Shown here piece after piece: positions 43,993-51,638 of a DNA stretch of 64,000 nucleotides. Each line of letters opens with the position of its first letter. Positions within the stretch are counted from its first letter, which is position 1. The translations under genes were made by a program, and so were the position numbers. The notes under the pieces were generated by a model. The model made no database searches. It was given only the letters and a program-made list of their open reading frames with translations, and was not told the DNA's origin. The DNA is from Bacillota bacterium (GTDB lineage: Bacteria; Bacillota; Clostridia; Acetivibrionales; JAMNXU01), in NCBI GenBank assembly GCA_023623175.1, contig JAMNXU010000020.1, positions 1 through 64,000 of the forward strand, read 5' to 3'.

Positions 43993-44070
43993 TCCGCCGA
44001 AGGCAAAAGAAACAGGCAGCAGTCTTCGGCAGGTAAACGGGACAAGTGGCAGTCTGCGGAAGTCAAACGA
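43981..44070. repeat. 30-bp tandem repeat, three units, starting at the DUF1385 gene end
   Basis: Three adjacent 30-base units at 43981, 44011 and 44041 share ACAGGTGGTAGTC...CGGAAG...AAACG with scattered changes. The first includes the last codons and TAG of the upstream gene; the third reaches nearly to the prmC ribosome site. Confidence 0.88.
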
Positions 44071-44093
44071 TTATGACGTTGCGAGGTAATGCC

Positions 44094-45164
44094 ATGACCG
44101 TCGAGGAAGCTTTTAAAAAAGGCGCTGAAATATTGAAAAAGGGGAAAATAGAAGTCCCGGCTAGGGAGGCCGGGGTTTTGCTTTCATTTATATTGCAAAA
44201 AGACAAGTCTTACATCTATGCCCATGGAAAAGATGAAATGCCCGAGGACAGGATAATTTTGTGGGAAAAGCTGTTTGCGCAGCGGGCTGCCGGAAAGCCG
44301 CTGCAATACATAACGGGAGAGCAGGAATTTATGTCGCTTCGCTTCAGCGTTGATGAAAGGGTGCTGATCCCTCGGCATGATACCGAAACCCTTGTGGAAG
44401 CGGTAATAGATTACGTAAAAAATCATACACGATATGAAGCGGGCGCCGATTCCCGGCATGGAAAAGGCGGAGGTGCTGAACACGGAACCGGTATCGGTGC
44501 CAGGCATGTAGCAAACGACAGTTCCGGGCATGAAACAAAAACGAGAGTTGATTCCCGATATGGAACAGGGCGCGGATTCGGAGAATACAGCGGGAAACTT
44601 CTTGAAAAAAGCGGCGCACCGCTGAGGATACTCGATATTGGCACCGGCTCAGGGTGCATAGCCGTAAGCCTGGCTTATTACCTGGAAAACTGCGTTGTAA
44701 CCGCCGTGGACATATCGGAGGGAGCGCTGGAAATTGCGCGCGAAAACGCTGAAAGAGCAGGCGTCGCCGGCAGGATCGAATTCATTAAAAGCGACCTGTT
44801 TTCTGCCCTGGCTTCTCCCGAGGGGCCGAGGCTTTTCGATGTCATAGTGTCAAACCCGCCCTATATTCCCGAAAGCCAGAGACATACCCTGCAAAGGGAG
44901 GTGCGGGAATACGAGCCGGCTCTTGCGCTTTTTGCCGGGGAAGACGGGCTTGAAATAATATGCAGGATAATTGAGCAAAGCCCGGACCATTTGGCGGAGG
45001 GCGGAAGGCTGTTCATCGAAGTGGGACAGGGCCAGGCAGGAAATGTGCTTAAATTAATGGAACCGCATTTTACCAGGCTGGAGATCCACAGGGACATGGC
45101 AGGCATTGAAAGGGTTGTGAGCGGGCAGGTAAGGGATCTCTGGGCAAGGTTGGATAATAAATAA
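44094..45164 (+). CDS. prmC: Release factor glutamine methyltransferase, with inserted linker
   Basis: PrmC methylates the GGQ glutamine of release factors RF1 and RF2 with S-adenosylmethionine. It has an N-terminal helical domain, a SAM loop ILDIGTGSGC near 179-188 and the catalytic NPPY at about 254-257. The protein is 356 residues, about 60-70 longer than usual, because residues about 112-175 between the two domains are an insertion rich in Gly, His, Arg and Asp (RHGKGGGAEHGTG, RYGTGRGFG) made of imperfect 24-30 base repeats. The ATG at 44094 follows GAGGT; the frame is open back to 44046 within the tandem repeat. Confidence 0.93.
   Translation: MTVEEAFKKGAEILKKGKIEVPAREAGVLLSFILQKDKSYIYAHGKDEMPEDRIILWEKLFAQRAAGKPLQYITGEQEFMSLRFSVDERVLIPRHDTETLVEAVIDYVKNHTRYEAGADSRHGKGGGAEHGTGIGARHVANDSSGHETKTRVDSRYGTGRGFGEYSGKLLEKSGAPLRILDIGTGSGCIAVSLAYYLENCVVTAVDISEGALEIARENAERAGVAGRIEFIKSDLFSALASPEGPRLFDVIVSNPPYIPESQRHTLQREVREYEPALALFAGEDGLEIICRIIEQSPDHLAEGGRLFIEVGQGQAGNVLKLMEPHFTRLEIHRDMAGIERVVSGQVRDLWARLDNK
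44428..44600 (+). repeat. In-frame degenerate repeat inside prmC
   Basis: The phrase CGATATGAAGCGGGCGCCG at 44430 returns with changes at 44556, and shorter CGGCATGGAA, CAGGCATGTA and GGGCATGAAA phrases lie between. It encodes the extra interdomain linker. Confidence 0.7.
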
Positions 45165-45298
45165 TAATTATTGCTTATTTTCTGAATAAAATAAAAATAC
45201 GTGGAAATTACACAGCATTATATTTGTTTTTGGGTATTTTTATGCTAATATCTGTTTAGAACACAGTAAATTTGCTGACAAATTTGGAGGGCGAAAAA

Positions 45299-46603
45299 AT
45301 GAAATATCCCGAATTACCTAATTATAGTGAGTTGGGGAAAAAGCTGGTTGAGTACAGCCGACTGAAGGCCGAATACGGCTCCACTGGGATTGAGGCTGTA
45401 TTGTCCGAAGCGGAACAGGCTTTGAAAAATGCGATCGACAAGCTGATTGCGCTTCCCGTGGATCCCGTGCTCCAGGCGAAAGAACCCAATTGTCTCAAGG
45501 AGATTAAAAAACTCAGGCCCGAAGGCCCGAGAAAAATCTGGAAAACCTTTGACAGGGATCTTTATATTGAAAAGCTTTCCGGTGCCATGCTTGGACGTTT
45601 TGCCGGCTGTACCCTCGGGGCGATAGTGGAATTCTGGGAAATAGAGGAGATGGAGAAATGGGCGAAACACACGGGAGACCAGTTCCCGCCCGTTGATTAC
45701 TGGTCGGCGGCAAAGGTCCCCTATGCGCTGAGATACCAGAAAAGCCCGTGTTCTGCCTATACCCGCGACGGCATGGACGGGGTGCCCGTTGACGACGACA
45801 TCGCGTATACCCTTTTGGGTCTGCTGATAGCCGAGGAATTTGGTCTTAATTTCAACAGTGATGATGTGGGCAAGGCATGGCTGAAGTACCTGCCCTATGC
45901 CTGCACGGCGGAGCATGTAGCTCTTGAAAACCTTAAGGCAGGTATACCCGGAAGCAAATCCGCGGATTATGACAATCCCTACTGCGAATGGATAGGCGCG
46001 GATATTCGCTCAGACCCGTGGGGTTATATTGCCCCGGGATATCCTGAAAAGGCTGCTGAAATGGCTTATTATGACGCTTACGTGAGCCACCGCCGCAACG
46101 GCATTTACGGCGAAATGTTCTTCAGCGCAGCCATAGCGGCCGCGTTTACGGTAGACAATCCCATAGACGCGATAAAAATAGGATTGACTGAAATACCCGC
46201 CGAGTGCAACCTTGCAAAGGAAGTGGCATGGGCCCTTGAAGCGGGCAAGGATATAAAGAATTACAGGGATGCAAGGCAGGCAGTGGAAGATCATTTCAAG
46301 GGAATGAGCGGAGTCCACACCATTAACAACGCATGCCTTACGATATTCGGACTCATGATCGGAGGAACCGATTTTACAAAAGTAATATCCGAGGTTGTGG
46401 CAATGGGACTGGACAACGACTGCACCGCAGCCACTGCCGGCAGCATAGTCGGAGCCATTGTCGGCAAAAAGGGAATACCGGAACACTGGTACAGAAAATT
46501 CAATAACAAGGTTGTGTCCTACCTGATAGGTCACGACAGCTTCCGCATTGATGATCTGGTTGAAAGGTTTGCAAAACTGGCCGAAAAGGCTTTGACAGAA
46601 TAA
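45299..46603 (+). CDS. ADP-ribosylglycohydrolase family protein
   Basis: A 434-residue member of the DraG/ARH family, which removes ADP-ribose from proteins or small molecules using two magnesium ions. Family marks are LGRFAGCTLGAIVEFW near 105-120, the acidic DDD in VPVDDDIAYTLLG, and the C-terminal GLDNDCTAATAGSIVGAIVG, which stands for the usual DxDTxAAxxGxxxGA with Asn-Asp-Cys in place of Asp-Thr. It is longer than DraG (about 300) by an N-terminal 100-residue helical part. No DraT-like transferase is nearby. The ATG at 45299 follows GGAGG at eight bases. Confidence 0.88.
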   Translation: MKYPELPNYSELGKKLVEYSRLKAEYGSTGIEAVLSEAEQALKNAIDKLIALPVDPVLQAKEPNCLKEIKKLRPEGPRKIWKTFDRDLYIEKLSGAMLGRFAGCTLGAIVEFWEIEEMEKWAKHTGDQFPPVDYWSAAKVPYALRYQKSPCSAYTRDGMDGVPVDDDIAYTLLGLLIAEEFGLNFNSDDVGKAWLKYLPYACTAEHVALENLKAGIPGSKSADYDNPYCEWIGADIRSDPWGYIAPGYPEKAAEMAYYDAYVSHRRNGIYGEMFFSAAIAAAFTVDNPIDAIKIGLTEIPAECNLAKEVAWALEAGKDIKNYRDARQAVEDHFKGMSGVHTINNACLTIFGLMIGGTDFTKVISEVVAMGLDNDCTAATAGSIVGAIVGKKGIPEHWYRKFNNKVVSYLIGHDSFRIDDLVERFAKLAEKALTE

Positions 46604-46651
46604 AATCAGCAGCAGTGCGGCCTCAGGATTTAATGCCAGGGGGGTTAAATA

Positions 46652-47947
46652 ATGAATGGGAATAAGGTCAATTTATTACTGAAGCTAGCTGCTCTGTTGT
46701 TGACGCTGTTAATATCCGTGTTATTTGTATCGGGTTGTTCGCGTAAGCAGAAAGGAGATGTGGAAGACTTGAAGGACTACATTACCAGTGTTAAGAGGGC
46801 AGAGTCGGGGACAACAATAGAAGTCGGCCCCTATGATGATTATGTTACGGCGATAAACAATTTAAAGCCCGGCGATGAACTGGTGCTGCACGAGGGAACA
46901 TACTACGGCCCGTTCAATATAAACGTGTCGGGAACGCCGGACAAACCGATAATCATCAGGGGTTTTGGACAGGGAGAAAAACGTCCCGTGCTGTTCTATG
47001 CCGGAGGCACCGCAAACCTGATGGAGATTTACGGGAACAACCTGGTACTGGCGTACCTTGAATTCAGACCGCCGGAGCCAGATGTGCATGCCATACGCAT
47101 CAAACCTGAACAGAACGGAGTAAGAAGCAATATACTGATCGAAAACTGCGTTTTCCGCGATTGCGGCGGAGGTTCCATCGACGCCAATATCGCAAACGGG
47201 GTGTACGAAAAGATAAAAATAATCAACAACAGGTTTATAGGAGTAAAGGCGACGCCGGTCTACATCGGCGAACACTCCGGAACGGCGCGCGTGGATGAAT
47301 TCGTTTTCGAGGGCAATTTCATCGAAGCCTCTCAGATCGACAATAAGAATGTCGTAGGGTACGGCATCGAGCTCAAGCTGAATGTAAAGGGAGGAATAAT
47401 CCGCAATAACCTTATCATGAACTCCCAGGGACCCGGCATCATGGTTTACGGCGCAAAGGACGCAAAACCCGAAGATGCCAACATTGTTGAAGGAAATATC
47501 GTGGTGGGTTCCAGGAACAGCGCAGGTATCGTGGTAGGCGCCGGGCCGTCAGTCGTAAGGAACAATATAGTGCTCGGATGCTCCGGCGGAGGAATTTCAG
47601 CCCTCAATTACGGCGGATGGAACCTGTTTGAGCACGTGACGATAGAGGGCAACACGGTGGGTCTGAATACCAAATCCGATTTTTATGTTGATGAAGGCTA
47701 CAGGAACACTTCAAGTTTCAAAGCCGAAGACAACCTGGTGATCCCGGGCGATGAAGGCTTCCAGTCCGAGGAATTTGGCGAGAAGGTCATAAAGGCAATT
47801 GAAGGGGACGAGGAGCTAGCGGAAATGATTGAAAATCTCAAGGTTTCCGCGCCTGAACTCCCGCAGCTCAAAAAAGCCTGGGCAAAGATGGAGAAAGGGC
47901 CTTTCAACCTGAAACAGGTCAAGGAAATACTTGACGAGTTGGTGTAA
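46652..47947 (+). CDS. Beta-helix lipoprotein
   Basis: A 431-residue lipoprotein with a hydrophobic signal and a lipobox VSGC near residue 29. The rest has the pattern of a right-handed parallel beta-helix: short Asn-rich turns such as NILIENCVFRDCGG, KIINNRFIG, FEGNFIEA, IRNNLIMNS, VEGNIVVGS and VRNNIVLGC at about 22-residue steps. Relatives are polysaccharide lyases and chondroitinase B-like proteins (GDELVLHEGTY, FNINVSGTPDKPI is the family start). No catalytic site can be named. It follows the ADP-ribosylglycohydrolase gene by 48 bases and may share its transcript. Confidence 0.85.
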   Translation: MNGNKVNLLLKLAALLLTLLISVLFVSGCSRKQKGDVEDLKDYITSVKRAESGTTIEVGPYDDYVTAINNLKPGDELVLHEGTYYGPFNINVSGTPDKPIIIRGFGQGEKRPVLFYAGGTANLMEIYGNNLVLAYLEFRPPEPDVHAIRIKPEQNGVRSNILIENCVFRDCGGGSIDANIANGVYEKIKIINNRFIGVKATPVYIGEHSGTARVDEFVFEGNFIEASQIDNKNVVGYGIELKLNVKGGIIRNNLIMNSQGPGIMVYGAKDAKPEDANIVEGNIVVGSRNSAGIVVGAGPSVVRNNIVLGCSGGGISALNYGGWNLFEHVTIEGNTVGLNTKSDFYVDEGYRNTSSFKAEDNLVIPGDEGFQSEEFGEKVIKAIEGDEELAEMIENLKVSAPELPQLKKAWAKMEKGPFNLKQVKEILDELV

Positions 47948-48009
47948 TTCAGGCTTTGGCAATATGGTGAAATTCGGTTAAATGCCTGTGTATGGGCATA
48001 GGTTCAGAT

Positions 48010-48062
48010 ACCGGCATCATGACCGACGTACGCGGACATGATGCCGGTGTATTTCATTTTAT
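48010..48062 (+). terminator. Terminator after the beta-helix gene
   Basis: ACCGGCATCATG pairs perfectly with CATGATGCCGGT across a 15-base loop; the tail is GTATTTCATTTTATTT. Confidence 0.75.
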
Positions 48063-48137
48063 TTAATGTTTGTTTTCCTGTTTTGTATGTTTTATTTCCT
48101 GTTTTCAATCGCCCGCCAGGGAAAGAGGAGGGTCGAT

Positions 48138-48425
48138 ATGCGAAAAAATATGCATGTTATCCGTAAAGCACCGCTAATAATTGCAATCTGCCTTGTTTTG
48201 GCGGCAATGCTGATTTCCTGTTCAGGGAAAAACAATGAGTCCCCGGCAACAGGGACAGAAAAGAACATGGGAGAGCATGTTGACGACATCGAAGAGCAGG
48301 ACTGGTGCGGTTTCAATACGTCTCTGCAAACACATCAGACCTATCTATATAATCCTGTTCAGCGGACCATAAAACTCGAAACCATTGCAACAGAGACAGG
48401 AAAGTACATTGTGGTGGAACAGTAG
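48138..48425 (+). CDS. Small lipoprotein, unknown function
   Basis: A 95-residue protein with a hydrophobic signal and a lipobox LISC (Cys near residue 28), then a hydrophilic mature part of about 67 residues. No family is recognised. The ATG at 48138 has GAGGAGGG nearby; the frame is open upstream to 48066 but without a ribosome site. It may be cotranscribed with the zinc-ribbon gene 47 bases downstream. Confidence 0.65.
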   Translation: MRKNMHVIRKAPLIIAICLVLAAMLISCSGKNNESPATGTEKNMGEHVDDIEEQDWCGFNTSLQTHQTYLYNPVQRTIKLETIATETGKYIVVEQ

Positions 48426-48472
48426 TCAGGGAAGGGAAGCAGGTAAACTGAACCATATCTGGAGGCTATTAG

Positions 48473-49372
48473 ATGGCTATTGATTTTGACAAATGGTTAA
48501 TTGAAGCGTTAATCGCGTATCCGGTTGAAGATCTGAAACAGGCAACCAATGATTTTTACAGCGGGATTTGCCGGAGAACGGGCGGCAGCAATGCTTTCGG
48601 CGTAAACGGTGCGAAGGAGTACGTGGTGGCTTTTGTACTGTTTGATCTAGTCAAGTACACTTGTGAATCTACAAATATCATCAATTCTGAAGAATTGAGG
48701 CAGGCTCTCACGGATTTCAACAGGCTCGTGCTGGGCGGAATTGTCAGGGTTATCACCGGTCAGGCAGGGCCGCTCGAGTTCAGCGATTTCATGGACAATT
48801 TACTGAGCAGGGTTCCGGTCATAACAAACGAGACATGGAGCGCCGGCTACCGCATCGTGGAACGCCGGCACAAATGGGTCGAGAGTCAGCCGTTTGCGAG
48901 GGAAGTATACAAGTCCAGCCTGCTTGACATCCAGGCAGACAATACTCATAACGGGGCCGGAAACAATACCCGCAGCAATTTTGAAAAAAGCTCCGGCAGC
49001 AGTTACGGCAATAAAACCTGCAGCCAGGATGCCGACAGCAATTTTGTCCGGAAGAATGAACATATAGGATATTTTGAAGGGGATATTGGGGACTATCCGC
49101 TTTACATAACTCCGAAGTTTTACATCACGGCATATGCCTGCCCGATTTGCGGGCGCCCGTTATACAAAACCCTGTTTCATGAGCTGGAGCAGCTTAGTAC
49201 CGACGAGGGCCGAATATTAGTGGAAAGAATATTTACCTGCGAAAACTGCAGGGCTTTCTTTGCATCTGACAAGTACCTGGATTCGGGATACTATTACCAG
49301 CGAAGACTCAATGAAGAGGATTACCGGGTGCTCCTTGGCCATTACGACAACTGCGGAAGCACTTCGTGGTAG
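48473..49372 (+). CDS. Zinc-ribbon protein with Ser/Asn-rich linker, unknown function
   Basis: A 299-residue cytoplasmic protein. The N-terminal 155 residues are mostly helical; a 40-residue linker rich in Asn, Ser and Gly follows (near 160-200); the C-terminal part has a zinc ribbon from CPIC near 222-225 and CENC near 258-261. It is not a family I know. It has the same general plan of Cys pairs as the protein at 33967 but no clear similarity. GGAGG precedes the ATG. Its stop codon lies in the loop end of its own terminator. Confidence 0.72.
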   Translation: MAIDFDKWLIEALIAYPVEDLKQATNDFYSGICRRTGGSNAFGVNGAKEYVVAFVLFDLVKYTCESTNIINSEELRQALTDFNRLVLGGIVRVITGQAGPLEFSDFMDNLLSRVPVITNETWSAGYRIVERRHKWVESQPFAREVYKSSLLDIQADNTHNGAGNNTRSNFEKSSGSSYGNKTCSQDADSNFVRKNEHIGYFEGDIGDYPLYITPKFYITAYACPICGRPLYKTLFHELEQLSTDEGRILVERIFTCENCRAFFASDKYLDSGYYYQRRLNEEDYRVLLGHYDNCGSTSW

Positions 49373-49390
49373 AAGTGCTTCCGCGCTTTT
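49353..49390 (+). terminator. Terminator overlapping the stop codon
   Basis: GCGGAAGCACTTC pairs perfectly with GAAGTGCTTCCGC across GTGGTA, then GCTTTT. The stop TAG (49370-49372) is at the loop edge, so the last codons are part of the stem. Confidence 0.85.
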
Positions 49391-50768
49391 ACCGGCTGCT
49401 GCCGTTTGTCGGGCTGTTTATGCTGTTGCTGTCATTATCGCTGCCTCTTTCACTGCCGCCTGTATGGTCCCCGGCACTTTTGCCGGTTTTGCCGGTTTTA
49501 TTTTTATGGGCTTTTCCAGGTCTGCCGTTTGTAAAACCCGGGTTTGCATTACCACCGGGCCGACTGTTCCGTGAGACCGTGACAGGCTCATTTATCGCGA
49601 CAGGCTCGTTTACCGCGGCAGGCTCGTTTATTATGTTAATCAGGCCCGAAGCCTGGAGGTTTTTCATTATAACCATGATAACCGGGCCGAAAACAATGCC
49701 GGGCAGCCCGAAAACGCCTATGCCCAAATACATGGAAATCAGCGTCAGCAGCGGATGAATGCCTATTTTGGACCTCATGACCCTGGGTTTTAAAACATGC
49801 CGCGATATTATGGTCAGGATATATATTGCAGTCAGACCCAAAGCCATGATATACCTGCCCGCGGCAATATTGACGAAAATCCACGGAATGAGGATAATCC
49901 CCGTGCCCACGAATGGTATGACCTCTCCTATTGAAACTATTATCGCCATAAGAAACGCATATTCGACGCCGAGGGCGCTCAGCACAATGAGAACGGCGGC
50001 AAAAGTGATGCTCATAAGTAGCACCGTGGATTTCAGGTAATCCCACAAATCAATGAATATTTCCTTGCGGATATGGGAAAACCTTTCCGACAGTCTTTTG
50101 GACAGAAGTTTTTTAATAAAGTCGCTGATCAATTCCTTGTCGCTGCTTATGAAATAAGCGGATAATATAGTGAAAATAACATATATGATAATCCTCGGCA
50201 ATGATTTTACCGTGTTGAAAATGGAGCCTGCGGTTGCTGTGACGATATTTCTCAGCTGATTTACAATTTCTTTAAGAGTTTCTTCAATTGCGTTGGAAAC
50301 TACAGGGGGCAGTTCTTTGTACCATGCCGCGGCTTGTTTTACCAGATCCTCAAGGCCGCCGGCATTGCCGTTTGCCGGATCCGACGAGCCGAAACCTGCC
50401 GCGAGGCTTAACAGGTATTCATAAAGACTCGTACTTTCCGATGTGATTTTTACATAATCCGTTATCCTGTCCTGGAGCGCGACAAGCTCCCTGTAAATTT
50501 TCTGTGTACCGGCCACAATGAGCAGTCCGATTATGCTGACGGTCAGGAGCAGCGAAGCAAATGACGCCGCTTTTCTGGGGACTCGCAATTTGCCGTTAAG
50601 GAGCATTACGATCGGCTCGTTAAGCATGGCAATGACGAGAGCTATGACAAAGGGTATAAAAAAAGGAAGAAGGAATTTAAATATAACAAAAAGCGCGAGC
50701 AAAATCGCCGCAAATACCAGCAGCCGGCGTATTAACGATTTGTAACTGACATTGTTCCCAAGATCCAT
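49389..50768 (-). CDS. ytvI: YtvI-type AI-2E family membrane protein
   Basis: A 459-residue member of the AI-2E transporter family, closest in plan to the sporulation membrane protein YtvI. About eight membrane segments lie in residues 12-90 and 190-365, with a cytosolic or external helical part near 95-185. The family exports or moves ions or small signals; YtvI itself has no known substrate. The C-terminal 85 residues are an extension: three or four NEPVAI-like six-residue units, then a Gly/Asn/Ser-rich tail. It converges on the zinc-ribbon gene. Confidence 0.82.
   Translation of the reverse strand: MDLGNNVSYKSLIRRLLVFAAILLALFVIFKFLLPFFIPFVIALVIAMLNEPIVMLLNGKLRVPRKAASFASLLLTVSIIGLLIVAGTQKIYRELVALQDRITDYVKITSESTSLYEYLLSLAAGFGSSDPANGNAGGLEDLVKQAAAWYKELPPVVSNAIEETLKEIVNQLRNIVTATAGSIFNTVKSLPRIIIYVIFTILSAYFISSDKELISDFIKKLLSKRLSERFSHIRKEIFIDLWDYLKSTVLLMSITFAAVLIVLSALGVEYAFLMAIIVSIGEVIPFVGTGIILIPWIFVNIAAGRYIMALGLTAIYILTIISRHVLKPRVMRSKIGIHPLLTLISMYLGIGVFGLPGIVFGPVIMVIMKNLQASGLINIINEPAAVNEPVAINEPVTVSRNSRPGGNANPGFTNGRPGKAHKNKTGKTGKSAGDHTGGSERGSDNDSNSINSPTNGSSR
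49583..49637 (-). repeat. 18-bp tandem repeat inside ytvI
   Basis: CAGGCTC(A/G)TTTA(T/C)CGCG units at 49583, 49601 and 49619 on the plus strand; exact 18-base period, encoding the NEPVAI/VTV repeat. Confidence 0.85.
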
Positions 50769-51359
50769 AACATCTACCCATTAATCTATTAATTACATTT
50801 GCGCTCAATTTAGAATCCAGCTGCACTTCATTGCAGCCGGCCTGATTCCTGTTAAATCGTTCCCTTTCAGTGTTTCATGCTATTCATTGCCCGGACCATG
50901 CCGTTCATTGCTCGTTGACCTGTACCGTCCATCTTTTTTATTTTTTATTATCCATTCTTCGGCCTTTTGCTGAAGAATAACCATTTTTAAAGGCGAAGTT
51001 TCTTGCCGGAGAAATTATTTGAACTTTAAATGCCAAGGGAATTAATTTTTCAATATCAAGGATTAAATAACGAACTACAAAATTAATTTTATACATATTT
51101 TATATAAATTTAATTATCTAATTATATTTTTTTTTGTCCCGATATGCAAGAAAAACATTCTGTACCGCGGATTTTGTATACAGGATTCAATCGGTATTCC
51201 CCGAATACATTGAAAACAGTGCATTACAGCATATTTTTATTTTTTTGTTATTGCAAAACGAACACCTTTGAAGTATAATAGCAATGGTAGATTGCCGCGG
51301 CTGTAATTGTAAACACGGGAAAACCGGCCGCGGGATTATAATTAAGGGAGCGTTACAAG
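50769..51359. other. AT-rich divergent region between ytvI and the rnf locus
   Basis: No gene in 590 bases. CATTGCAGCCGG/CATTGCCCGG/CATTGCTCG phrases recur from 50828 to 50920, and 51040-51150 is very AT-rich. The promoter for the small ORF is at 51251-51279. Confidence 0.5.
51251..51279 (+). promoter_or_regulatory. Promoter upstream of the rnf locus
   Basis: TTGCAA and a perfect TATAAT at 17-base spacing, 80 bases before the small ORF and 360 before rnfC. Confidence 0.7.
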
Positions 51360-51560
51360 TTGAATAAGGAATTTATTATACACGCTGGTGTCTTGTTCGG
51401 CGTCGCGCGCCGTGATGGCTTAAACATGGAAAGCCGCGGCATTGAAGACATAGATAGTTTACGAAAAGCAATGGCCGGCAGCTTGCTGAAAACAGAAGCT
51501 GTACTGAGCGGAGATTACAAAATTAACAATGACAATAAAATAACAATGATGTTGCAATAA
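51360..51560 (+). CDS. Small protein upstream of rnf, unknown function
   Basis: A 66-residue frame starting with TTG at 51360, nine bases after AAGGGAG. The sequence is balanced and not low complexity until the last 16 residues, which are Asn/Lys-rich (a short AATAACAATGA duplication). No family is recognised. It has its own promoter and a terminator directly behind it, so it could be a real small gene or a leader that controls rnfC. The next gene, rnfC, has no other evident promoter. Confidence 0.5.
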   Translation: MNKEFIIHAGVLFGVARRDGLNMESRGIEDIDSLRKAMAGSLLKTEAVLSGDYKINNDNKITMMLQ

Positions 51561-51590
51561 GGTCTGCATTAATGCAGGCCTTTATTATTG
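51557..51590 (+). terminator. Terminator or attenuator between small ORF and rnfC
   Basis: AAGGTCTGCATT pairs with AATGCAGGCCTT (one G-T pair), almost no loop, followed by TATTATT. It overlaps the stop codon of the small ORF and lies 49 bases before rnfC. Confidence 0.75.
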
Positions 51591-51638
51591 TGAATTTTTT
51601 AATTAACATTTTTTACCTACTGGGAGGTATGTGGGGAC

